This document shows positions 1 to 7,627 of a DNA stretch of 9,078 nucleotides, in pieces (position 1 is the stretch's first letter; each line of letters starts with the position of its first letter). The stretch is from B21-G16 sp003644825 [NCBI: Candidatus Zhuqueibacterota bacterium] (GTDB lineage Bacteria; SM23-31; B21-G16), in NCBI GenBank assembly GCA_003644825.1, contig QNDJ01000042.1:1-9078 (forward strand). Direction: 5' to 3'. The notes under the pieces were generated by a model. It searched no databases. It worked only from the letters and a program-made list of their open reading frames with translations, and was not told where the DNA came from. Made by a program: the position numbers and the translations under genes.

Positions 1-3000
1 AAGATAAGTATGGATATTTTTTAATATCTCCTACCTTACTTTCTTTAAATAGAACTCCTGTTGGAAAGTCAGTTTATAATTATTTTTCAAGTTTTCCCAA
101 GCCATATATTCAGAGAAAAGTTGCAGTGGACACCCTCACCAATAATATTATTTTAAAAGAGGGTTATAGAGGGAATAATTTTCTTGAGCCTATTATTATG
201 AAGCCTGGACGGTTTAATATATATTATACGGAAAAATCTATAAGAAATAAGATTGAAAAACTGTTTTCCAATCCTTTAAGCGGTGGTGGAGATGGTGGTA
301 TAAAAAGAAAGGGACTTAATATATCAGTTCCTGTTCCAATAAAGAGTAAGGCTTTCAGAAGGGTATTTGGTGAAGGTGTTGGTCTTTCTGTTAATGGTAA
401 CATATATATAAAAGGTGGTTTTGGTCATCAATCGAGGAGTGCTGTTAGGTCGATAAGGCAGGGTTCAAATTATTCTTTTAAGCTTGAACAAACACAAAAA
501 TTTACAATCAAAGGTAAAATTGGTAATCTTATAGACGTAAAAGTTGACCAGGATTCAGAAAGAGGTTTTGAATTCGAGAATAATCTTAAGCTGAGGTTTG
601 ATGGTAAGGAAGATGAGATTTTTCAATTAATCGAAGCTGGTAATATAGGTCTTGCTCTTCCTGGAACACGGTTCGTTACTTTTAGTGGTGCGAACAGGGG
701 TCTTTTTGGGTTTAAAACGGTTTCCAAACTGGGGGGATTTCATCTTACAACTATTGCAAGCCTTGAAAAAGGAAAAAAACAGAAACTAAGCATTAAGGGT
801 GGACAAACATCTGAAAAAAAGATAATAAAAGATTACAATTATCTTAGGGGGGTTTATTTTTTCCTGGATGAATTTTATAGAAAAAACTACAAATTTAACA
901 GGGATGGGTTATTAATTGCTGACCCAAATAGAGAAATAGTAGACATAGAAGTATGGAAAGCAGGTCCCAACTACAATCTTAAGCCAGAAGCAAGGGAAGC
1001 CTGGGCCTGTTACGACCCGAATAATGCTGGAATAGATACGCTTAACGGAGGAGATGCAAATAATGTAAAAGGTTATTTTATACGGCTCATTGAAAACAAG
1101 GATTACTATGTTCAGAAACAGATGGGTTATATAATTATGGACCAGCCGGTTAGTGATGAGATACTGGCTGTTGCTTTTAGAGATGTAAGCGGTAATACCT
1201 ATGGTGATTTAGTTCCACCGGATAATGGTTCTTTTGTATTGAAGTTGATAAGGACGAAAAGGCCTTTTCCTACAGATAAAGCCTGGGACCTGGAGATGAA
1301 GAATGTTTACTATCTCGGGGGTAGAAACCTCAGCACAGATGGGCTGGAAATTTCCATAGTATATAATAGAACAAATACAAGAGATAAGGTTCAGGAAGAT
1401 GGAAAAAACTATCTTGAGATTTTTGGGCTTGACAGAAGACAGGAAAATGGTGCCCCGGGTTCCGACGACAAGGCAGATGTGGATAACCCGAATATATTTA
1501 ACCTTGCCCGGGGTGAGTTGATTATGCCCGGAGTTAGACCTTTTGACCCTGATAAAGACCCATTTCTGGATAAACCATCAGACCTGAGAGAGGACAGAAG
1601 AACCCCTGAAATCTATGACACTCTTTTTGTTAATCCGAATGATTACAACAGGTTTTCAAAGTTTGATATTGAAGTGAAATCTGCAAGTGTAAAATCTTCA
1701 TATAGCCTTGGATTTAATGTTTTACCAAATAGTGAAGAGGTTTATCTGGACAATAGAAAACTTACAAAAGGTGTTGATTATGATATAGATTACGATTTTG
1801 GAACTTTGACCATTCTTAATGAGAATGCCCTCAGACCGGGAGCAAATCTTGATATCAAATATGAGAGTGGTGAGATATTTCAGGTTGATAGAAAATCCTT
1901 ATTTGGTGGAAGACTTGAGTATAATTTCTGGGAAAACTCTTTTATAGGTGTTACAGGTCTGTATCTTGGAGAGAAGATTCTTGAGCAGAGGGTTAATGTC
2001 GGGCAGGAACCGGTGAGAAATTTTGTCTGGGATGTAAACACAAAACTTGATTTTGATTCTCAGTTACTAACAAAAACCCTTGATTGGTTACCGTTTGTTG
2101 AAGCAACTCAACCTTCTCATATATCTTTTGAAGGGGAGTTTGCCCAGATAAGGCCTAACTCGAATACTATGAATAACAGGGCAACCGGAGATTATAGGGG
2201 TGTTGCCTTTCTCGATGGTTTTGAAGGTAGCAAACGCTCTACTATTCTTGGACCTATGAGAAGGCAGTGGAGCCTGTCTTCGGTTCCTGTTGGAAAAAAT
2301 AAAATGCACCGGGGAAGGCTTTTATATTATAACCCTTTTAAGCAGGTGTTTGTAAAAGAGATTTTCCCGAATAAAGATGTTAACAGCAGAACAAGGCAGG
2401 TAGTTAACGTTCTTGTTATGAAATTGTATCAACCTCCTTATCATTATGTTCCTCCGGATAGTATCTGGGGTGGTATTATGAGGTGGATGACTACTGGTTT
2501 AACAAATCAAACCGAAACTAAATTTGTAGATGTGTGGGTTCAGGGAAATAAAGGAAAACTTCATATTGACCTCGGGATAATCAGTGAAGATATTATTCCA
2601 AATAATAAACTGGACACCGAAGAAATTGGCATCCCGAATAATATTTTAGACCAGGGAGAGGATACCGGACTGGATGGAATTAAAGGTAAAGATGGGGAAA
2701 GTGAGGAAGAAAAACAATTTGAACTGGAAACAGGATACCCTGCCTATGACGATTGGCAATACATAGAGGCAAGTGATAATTATGATAAAATTAATGGAAC
2801 TGAAAATAATGGAAGTGGAGAAAGAATCGATGGTTCAAGAGTTCCAGATACCGAAGACCTGGATAGAGATGGAAATTTAAACCTGAGAAATGATTATTTT
2901 TCTTACGAGATTACCCTCGGTGACAATACCCCTGATACTGCATATATAGCCGGTGGTAAAGACAATAAATATGGATGGAGGTTATATAGAATTCCAATAA

Positions 3001-5885
3001 ATGATTATAAATATAGAGTGGGAAATCCTGATTTATCAATGATTGAATTTGTAAGAATATGGATAGAAGGAATTGAAGGAGATAATGAAGCAATTGTAAT
3101 TTATCAGATAGAGCTTACAGGGAACAACTGGAAAGAGCTTGGTGTGGCAAAAAATGATACACTATGTTACCAGGGTGATTTTGTAAGGAATGATTCAATA
3201 GTAGCTGTAGAAGTTATAAATACTGAAGATAATGCTGAGATTTATAAATCTCCTCCAGGTGTAAAAGGACTTGAAGATAGGATAACAAGGGCAAGAGCAA
3301 AAGAACAGTCCCTCCTGATAAGGATAAATAATCTGCCACCACAATATTCTGCTGTAATCCAGAAAACTTTTTATGAAGATAAAGACCTTGTTCACTACGA
3401 AAAGTTAAAGATGTTCGTTCATGGACCACCTGAAGTAGGAACTGGTTCTTATCAGGCGGAATTCTTTCTCAGGTTTGGAAAAGATAAAAACAATTATTAC
3501 GAGTATAGAGCTCCTTTGTTTCCGGGCTGGGATAAAAGAAATAATGTGGAAATAAATTTAAGGGAACTGAGCAGAGTAAAGGTTGATTCGCCTGATGGAG
3601 TGAAAAGATTAGAAGGTAATAAGTCATACAGGATAATCGGTCAACCGACTTTGACACAGGTTCGTCAGATATTCTTTGGTGTCAAAAACACCAGTGAAAT
3701 ATCGGATTTTACTGGTAATGTCTGGATAGATGAGTTGAGGGTTAGTGATGTAGAAAAGGTATCGGGTTCGGCTCTGAGAGCGACTGCAAATATTAAACTT
3801 TCTGACATTATGACGGTTACTGCCCAGATTGAGAGAAAAAGAGCTGATTTTAGGACTGTAAATGAAAAATTTGGTACCGGTGATAATTCTCTTAATACAA
3901 GTTTTACATCAAACTTTAATTTTGCGAGATTGTTTTCTCCTGATGCAAGCTGGAATATTCCAGTAAGCATAAGTTATAACAATTCACAATCAAACCCTAA
4001 ATATATGGCTGGAAGTGATATTCTTCTTACACATCAACTGCCTGATTCACTCTATAATCTCCAGATAAAAAAGAACACTCAATTAAATTTTTCAACATCT
4101 CTCAAAAAGATTAAGAAATCAAAAAACTGGTTTTTAAAAAATACTATTGATTTAATCTCACTGAAGTTTGGTGGAAACAAAAGGGCAAGCAGGGATTTCA
4201 ATACGGAGATAAATGAACAATCGAGTTATTCTGGAAATATAAATTACGGATTATCCTTTGGTCGTCATTCCTTCAAACCTTTTGGATGGCTGGGAGATGC
4301 ACCCATTATAAATAAAATCAGTGGAATAGAGATTTTTTATTTACCATCTAAATTTTCAGTTTCCGCAGATGTAAAGGGTTCTGAAAGCAAGAGAAAGTTA
4401 AGGCAGGGTACTCTAAAACATATTCCAAAGTTTGATGTTCGCAGGAGCCTTTCAACGGGTTTTTCACCTCTAAAGAACCTGACTATTGATATTTCAAGAA
4501 ATTATGTAAATGATTTGAGGAACACAAATAAATCGGTATTGACAAAGTTTTTTCTACCTGAGTCTACAGCGGTAAGTACCTCTCAATCTATCAGAACGAG
4601 TTTCAGGCCAAAAATATTTAGCTGGCTCGGGAATAATTTCAGTTATTCTACAAATTATAATTTGAATCATAATATAGGGATGAGGACTGCTGGTAAAACA
4701 GCGGTACTTGATAGGTCATTTACAGGTGATATAAATTTTTCACTTGCCCAATTTTTTGGTTCTTTCAGGGGAAAGAAAGAAGGAGTGCCTGCAAAGCCTT
4801 CCGGGCGACCACCACCAAAAATTCGCCCTGGTGGTTTGAGAAAAAAACCAGAACCAGAAAAGAAAAAACCCGAATCAAAAGAGAAAAAGGAGGAAGGATT
4901 TTCTTTCTTTGGGATTTTAGAATCATTTGGAAAACTTTTTAATCCTTTTTCAATTAAGTATTTATCCAGTAAAAAGGTAACCGCTGTAGGTCTTTCGAAA
5001 GCGCCAACTATCGGGTTTCAGCTCGGACTTTCTGATACAACAGGGGTTCCGCAAAAGTTGAATGTTGGTAGTACTCAGGGAACCTCCAGTTTGAGGAACT
5101 CCCTATCCATTTCGTCCGGTTTGAACCTTTTCAAGGCTATAAATGTAAGTTTTGACTATACTGCCACTGAAACAAAAACAAGAACAGGAAGGTCTGAAAC
5201 AGGTGTTTCTGAGAAAACTTTTTTTGTAATGGGTGATGATCCGGATAAAAGCGGTTTTCCTTTTTTTAACTGGAGTATTAAATGCAGTGGGTTGGAAAAA
5301 TTTCTTTTTTTTGATAGGTTTTTTACTTCTCTTAATATAGACCATAATTTTTCAGGGAAAAGGACAGAAAAATGGCAGGGAGGATTATCTCATAAATCCG
5401 ACCTGACTTTTCAAAAAAGTTTTGCTCCTCTGCTGAGAATATCGATGACATGGAAATGGGGAATTACATCCTCAATTTTGTATAATAAGACCACGTCTTT
5501 AACTAAGTTTGCAAAGTCTGATAAATTAAACAGGGTCAGAAGCTCATATTTAAGTATAACTGTAAACTATTCCAAGGTTGGTGGTTTTAGAATTCCAATT
5601 CCTATCTGGCCATTTAATAATAAAGAGATAAAAAACAGTGTGAATTTCTCGTTTGTTTTATCAAAGAAATCTAATGTAAATGAAGGAACAGACCAATCTG
5701 GTAAATTTGTTGCTTTGAGCAAAAATGAATCTTTCAATTTTAAACCTAAAATTTCTTATACTTTCAGTTCTAAGGTTACGGGGGGGATATTCTTTGAATA
5801 TATAAAGAACAAAAATATTCAGGTTGGTGAAAATTCAACAAAGGATTTCGGTTTTGATGTAAGAATATCTATAAGTGGAAGCTAA
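1..5885 (+). CDS. sprA: SprA/Sov-family T9SS outer-membrane translocon, 5'-truncated by window edge
   Basis: C-terminal ~1,960 residues of a SprA-type protein. In Flavobacterium SprA forms a very large single-chain outer-membrane beta-barrel that exports type IX secretion cargo; Sov is the Porphyromonas homologue. The frame is open from base 3 with no stop, so the GTG at 126 is internal and the true start and signal peptide lie upstream. Family-like blocks, recognised from memory: EAGNIGLALPG then LFGFKTVSKLGG and YFFLDEFYR (about 630-882); YLGG...LEIFGLD and ARGELIMPGVRPF (about 1310-1545); EEVYLDNRKLTKGVDYDIDY (1734 on); AFLDGFEGSKRS (2205-2240); an Asp/Asn-rich stretch with DTGLDG and PDTEDLDRDGNL (about 2580-2880); VWIDELRVSD (3720-3749). 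From about 3780 the protein alternates aromatic and polar residues as barrel strands do, to an intact C-terminus. A Lys/Pro/Glu-rich insert sits at 4770-4898. Known full-length Bacteroidota SprA is about 2,300-2,500 aa, which fits a missing N-terminus. The TAA stop overlaps the convergent tsaC stop. Family call firm; secretion role inferred from homology. Confidence 0.9.
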   Translation, partial: DKYGYFLISPTLLSLNRTPVGKSVYNYFSSFPKPYIQRKVAVDTLTNNIILKEGYRGNNFLEPIIMKPGRFNIYYTEKSIRNKIEKLFSNPLSGGGDGGIKRKGLNISVPVPIKSKAFRRVFGEGVGLSVNGNIYIKGGFGHQSRSAVRSIRQGSNYSFKLEQTQKFTIKGKIGNLIDVKVDQDSERGFEFENNLKLRFDGKEDEIFQLIEAGNIGLALPGTRFVTFSGANRGLFGFKTVSKLGGFHLTTIASLEKGKKQKLSIKGGQTSEKKIIKDYNYLRGVYFFLDEFYRKNYKFNRDGLLIADPNREIVDIEVWKAGPNYNLKPEAREAWACYDPNNAGIDTLNGGDANNVKGYFIRLIENKDYYVQKQMGYIIMDQPVSDEILAVAFRDVSGNTYGDLVPPDNGSFVLKLIRTKRPFPTDKAWDLEMKNVYYLGGRNLSTDGLEISIVYNRTNTRDKVQEDGKNYLEIFGLDRRQENGAPGSDDKADVDNPNIFNLARGELIMPGVRPFDPDKDPFLDKPSDLREDRRTPEIYDTLFVNPNDYNRFSKFDIEVKSASVKSSYSLGFNVLPNSEEVYLDNRKLTKGVDYDIDYDFGTLTILNENALRPGANLDIKYESGEIFQVDRKSLFGGRLEYNFWENSFIGVTGLYLGEKILEQRVNVGQEPVRNFVWDVNTKLDFDSQLLTKTLDWLPFVEATQPSHISFEGEFAQIRPNSNTMNNRATGDYRGVAFLDGFEGSKRSTILGPMRRQWSLSSVPVGKNKMHRGRLLYYNPFKQVFVKEIFPNKDVNSRTRQVVNVLVMKLYQPPYHYVPPDSIWGGIMRWMTTGLTNQTETKFVDVWVQGNKGKLHIDLGIISEDIIPNNKLDTEEIGIPNNILDQGEDTGLDGIKGKDGESEEEKQFELETGYPAYDDWQYIEASDNYDKINGTENNGSGERIDGSRVPDTEDLDRDGNLNLRNDYFSYEITLGDNTPDTAYIAGGKDNKYGWRLYRIPINDYKYRVGNPDLSMIEFVRIWIEGIEGDNEAIVIYQIELTGNNWKELGVAKNDTLCYQGDFVRNDSIVAVEVINTEDNAEIYKSPPGVKGLEDRITRARAKEQSLLIRINNLPPQYSAVIQKTFYEDKDLVHYEKLKMFVHGPPEVGTGSYQAEFFLRFGKDKNNYYEYRAPLFPGWDKRNNVEINLRELSRVKVDSPDGVKRLEGNKSYRIIGQPTLTQVRQIFFGVKNTSEISDFTGNVWIDELRVSDVEKVSGSALRATANIKLSDIMTVTAQIERKRADFRTVNEKFGTGDNSLNTSFTSNFNFARLFSPDASWNIPVSISYNNSQSNPKYMAGSDILLTHQLPDSLYNLQIKKNTQLNFSTSLKKIKKSKNWFLKNTIDLISLKFGGNKRASRDFNTEINEQSSYSGNINYGLSFGRHSFKPFGWLGDAPIINKISGIEIFYLPSKFSVSADVKGSESKRKLRQGTLKHIPKFDVRRSLSTGFSPLKNLTIDISRNYVNDLRNTNKSVLTKFFLPESTAVSTSQSIRTSFRPKIFSWLGNNFSYSTNYNLNHNIGMRTAGKTAVLDRSFTGDINFSLAQFFGSFRGKKEGVPAKPSGRPPPKIRPGGLRKKPEPEKKKPESKEKKEEGFSFFGILESFGKLFNPFSIKYLSSKKVTAVGLSKAPTIGFQLGLSDTTGVPQKLNVGSTQGTSSLRNSLSISSGLNLFKAINVSFDYTATETKTRTGRSETGVSEKTFFVMGDDPDKSGFPFFNWSIKCSGLEKFLFFDRFFTSLNIDHNFSGKRTEKWQGGLSHKSDLTFQKSFAPLLRISMTWKWGITSSILYNKTTSLTKFAKSDKLNRVRSSYLSITVNYSKVGGFRIPIPIWPFNNKEIKNSVNFSFVLSKKSNVNEGTDQSGKFVALSKNESFNFKPKISYTFSSKVTGGIFFEYIKNKNIQVGENSTKDFGFDVRISISGS
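5882..5885. other. Interlocked stop codons of convergent sprA and tsaC
   Basis: The + strand reads CTAA. TAA at 5883-5885 ends sprA, and the reverse complement of 5882-5884 (TAG) ends tsaC. The convergent genes therefore share four bases and leave no intergenic space for a conventional terminator of either transcript. Confidence 0.9.
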
Positions 5886-6514
5886 ATTACAGGTCCAATC
5901 AGTTCTTCTATTTCCCATTTTTTTATTACACCTTCTCTCAACAATAATGGTTTATTACCGGTTAAATCAAGTATTGTAGATGAAGATATTGAAGAGATTC
6001 TTCCACCATCTAATACAATATCTGCGTTCTCAAGTAATTCATCTGGAATTTCTCTGGTTTCTCTTGTATCTTTCCCGGCAGATATGTTTGCACTTGTTGA
6101 AATTAATATTCCTCCGGAGTATTCGGCTAATTTTTTTGCAATTATATTTGAAGAAACCCGTATCCCCGGTTTTAGTAATTCTTTTTTCCTGCCAGGAAGT
6201 TTGATTCTATTGATTATCAGTGTTAAAGGACCGGGCCAGAATCTCTCTATTAGCATAAAAAATGCCCCGGGAAGCTCCTTTGATACTTCGTTGATCACCT
6301 CTAATCCGGAAATAATATAGTGAAATGGTTTTGTTTTTTCTCTTTTTTTCAATTCAAAGATTTTTTCGACGGTGGTTTCGTTGAAAGGGTCACCACCAAT
6401 TCCATATAATGTTTCTGTTGGATAGATAACAATACCACCGGTTTGTACAATTTTTCCAGCTTTTTTTAATATTTCTAAATCGGGTTTTTCCTGGTTTATT
6501 TTGTAAATTTTCAT
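5882..6514 (-). CDS. tsaC: L-threonylcarbamoyladenylate synthase (YrdC/TsaC type)
   Basis: Cytoplasmic enzyme that makes threonylcarbamoyl-AMP from threonine, bicarbonate and ATP; TsaD with TsaB and TsaE then transfers the group to A37 of ANN-decoding tRNAs (t6A). The 210-residue protein is a single YrdC domain with no C-terminal Sua5 domain. Visible motifs: PTETLYGIG at residues 32-40; the basic KKREKTKPF at 56-64, which matches the KxR...KP nucleotide-binding signature; RFWPGPLTLI at 91-100; STSAN at 139-143; DGG at 169-171 and SST at 178-180. The usual RVP is RVS here (residues 119-121), a mild deviation. The ATG overlaps the upstream waaF-like stop as ATGA and no Shine-Dalgarno-like sequence precedes it, so translation is probably coupled to waaF. 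The TAG stop interlocks with the TAA of the convergent sprA gene. The family is clear; the small alternative is a YciO-like paralogue of unknown function. Confidence 0.9.
   Translation of the reverse strand: MKIYKINQEKPDLEILKKAGKIVQTGGIVIYPTETLYGIGGDPFNETTVEKIFELKKREKTKPFHYIISGLEVINEVSKELPGAFFMLIERFWPGPLTLIINRIKLPGRKKELLKPGIRVSSNIIAKKLAEYSGGILISTSANISAGKDTRETREIPDELLENADIVLDGGRISSISSSTILDLTGNKPLLLREGVIKKWEIEELIGPVI
6511..6514 (-). other. ATGA stop/start overlap between waaF and tsaC
   Basis: On the - strand the bases read ATGA: ATG (6514-6512) starts tsaC and TGA (6513-6511) ends the waaF-like gene. The upstream stretch holds no Shine-Dalgarno-like purine run, so terminating ribosomes probably re-initiate here. 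This ties the two genes to one transcript. Confidence 0.8.
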
Positions 6515-7539
6515 AGATATTTTAAAACAGCATTAAATACTCTTTCTGGAGTGATATTTTTCATACACTTAAAATGTTTTTCTTTGCATTTTTTACCCCC
6601 ATGGATGGAGCAGGGAGAACAATATATATTTTCTTTTAGAATTGTATGCCCTTCTCCGTAAGGATAAAAGCCGAATTCAGGTGAAGTTGGTCCATAAATA
6701 ACAACTACCTTTTTACCGGAACCTACAGCAAGATGAACAGCGCCACTATCATTTGATATTAAAACTTTTGACCTTCTTATAACTTCTCCTGACTGCTTCA
6801 GGGTTAGTTTTCCACAAAAATTTACAATGGGTATACCAGTTAAATTCTGAATTCTGTTACATATCATCAGGTCTTTTTTTCCACCTATCAGAAAAGATGG
6901 AACACTTTTCTTTTTCCATAATAATTTAATTAAGGAAACATATCCTTCTAAAAGCCACCTTTTTGTATTCCATTCTGAACCCGGGGCAATAGTTACAAAG
7001 TTTTCTGTTTCTGTTATTTTCAGTTTATTGAATTTTTCGTCAATAAAAGATTTGTCTTCGGGGGAGACCGATATTTCCGGGATACTACCTTTTTCAATAA
7101 TTCCAAACGCTGAAAGTAGAGAAAGATTTCTATCTATTTCATGAACATTTTTTTTATAAGGGACTTTTTCTGTCAAAAGGAATGCCCCTGCGCTGGTATC
7201 AAAACCAATTCTTTCAGGAATTCCTGCTAATTTACAGATAAGAGCAGAGCGAAATGACCTGTGAGGAATTACAGCAGTATCAAATTTCTCTGATTTTATC
7301 TTTTTTATAATTTTTATAAAGGGTTTTATTCCTTTTTCTTTTGTCTTTTTATCGTAAGTGATGAGCTCTGAGATTTCCGGAATTCCTTCCAGAAGGTTTA
7401 ATGAATCGGGTTTAAGCAAAAAATATATTTTACTTTCTTTAAAATACTTTTTTATTGATTTTACCAGTGGGATGGTTAAAATTACATCGCCTATGAAAGC
7501 TGTTTGAACAATTAATATTTTATTTTTCAGGTTTTCCAT
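6511..7539 (-). CDS. waaF: Glycosyltransferase family 9, LPS heptosyltransferase II-like
   Basis: GT9 GT-B-fold enzyme. WaaF adds L-glycero-D-manno-heptose from the ADP-sugar to the LPS inner core at the cytoplasmic face of the inner membrane. Over 342 residues: KILIVQTAFIGDVILTIPL (7-25), with Asp18 at the position of the catalytic Asp of WaaC; HRSFRSALICKLAGIPERIG (93-112), a GT9 acceptor-side block; APGSEWNTKRW (185-195); NDSGAVHLA (263-271) and YGPTSPEFGFYPYG (282-295), the donor-binding segment; and a C-terminal cluster C307-x2-C310-x7-C318-x6-C325, common in this subgroup. Length is typical. The ATG at 7539 is the only plausible start because an in-frame stop lies at 7563-7561; no Shine-Dalgarno sequence precedes it. 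It overlaps tsaC by 4 bp and follows the M24 gene after an 88-bp gap with a palindrome. GT9 is firm; the heptose donor is not provable here, and another GT9 sugar transferase is possible. Confidence 0.82.
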   Translation of the reverse strand: MENLKNKILIVQTAFIGDVILTIPLVKSIKKYFKESKIYFLLKPDSLNLLEGIPEISELITYDKKTKEKGIKPFIKIIKKIKSEKFDTAVIPHRSFRSALICKLAGIPERIGFDTSAGAFLLTEKVPYKKNVHEIDRNLSLLSAFGIIEKGSIPEISVSPEDKSFIDEKFNKLKITETENFVTIAPGSEWNTKRWLLEGYVSLIKLLWKKKSVPSFLIGGKKDLMICNRIQNLTGIPIVNFCGKLTLKQSGEVIRRSKVLISNDSGAVHLAVGSGKKVVVIYGPTSPEFGFYPYGEGHTILKENIYCSPCSIHGGKKCKEKHFKCMKNITPERVFNAVLKYL

Positions 7540-7561
7540 TACTGGAATAAAACAAACTGTT

Positions 7562-7622
7562 TAACCACAGAACACACTGTAAAGATTTATGTTTAATAAA
7601 GATACAGTATGTTCTGTGGTTA
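7562..7622. repeat. 61-bp near-perfect palindrome (long hairpin) between the M24 gene and waaF
   Basis: Left arm 7562-7581 (TAACCACAGAACACACTGTA) and right arm 7603-7622 (TACAGTATGTTCTGTGGTTA) are inverted repeats, matching at 19 of 20 positions with one C/A mismatch (7575 against 7609). Inside the 21-nt centre a second 5-bp stem (TTTAT 7586-7590 with ATAAA 7596-7600) closes a 5-nt loop, so either strand can fold into one extended hairpin. It fills most of the 88-bp intergenic gap. On the + strand it is followed by TCTTTTT (7623-7629); on the - strand no comparable U-run follows. The ACCACAGA-type arm ends resemble dispersed intergenic palindromes that I recall from many environmental bacteria. 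It could be such a repeat, a processing or attenuation hairpin, or a poor terminator. The structure is certain; the role is unknown. Confidence 0.75.
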
Positions 7623-7627
7623 TCTTT

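Noticed and set aside
126-128. GTG as the start of the giant + strand gene
   Set aside because: The frame is open back to base 3 with protein-like sequence; there is no ribosome site and no signal peptide after it, so the start lies outside the window.
283-300. GGTGGTGGAGATGGTGGT tandem-like repeat
   Set aside because: It encodes a glycine-rich linker (GGGDGG) in SprA; too short to call a DNA repeat.
3665-3970. 101-residue open frame on the - strand inside the sprA gene
   Set aside because: It lies wholly within the well-supported SprA frame, opposite conserved motifs such as VWIDELRVSD, and shows no recognisable domain; it is a shadow frame. The shorter antisense frames at 2088-3657 and 5103-5345 were rejected for the same reason.
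4808-4835. Short inverted repeat (ACCACC ... GGTGGT) in sprA
   Set aside because: A six-base stem arising from proline and glycine codons in the low-complexity insert; no sign of a separate RNA function.
5980-6320. Two small + strand frames opposite tsaC
   Set aside because: Antisense to conserved YrdC motifs, with no recognisable product or ribosome site.
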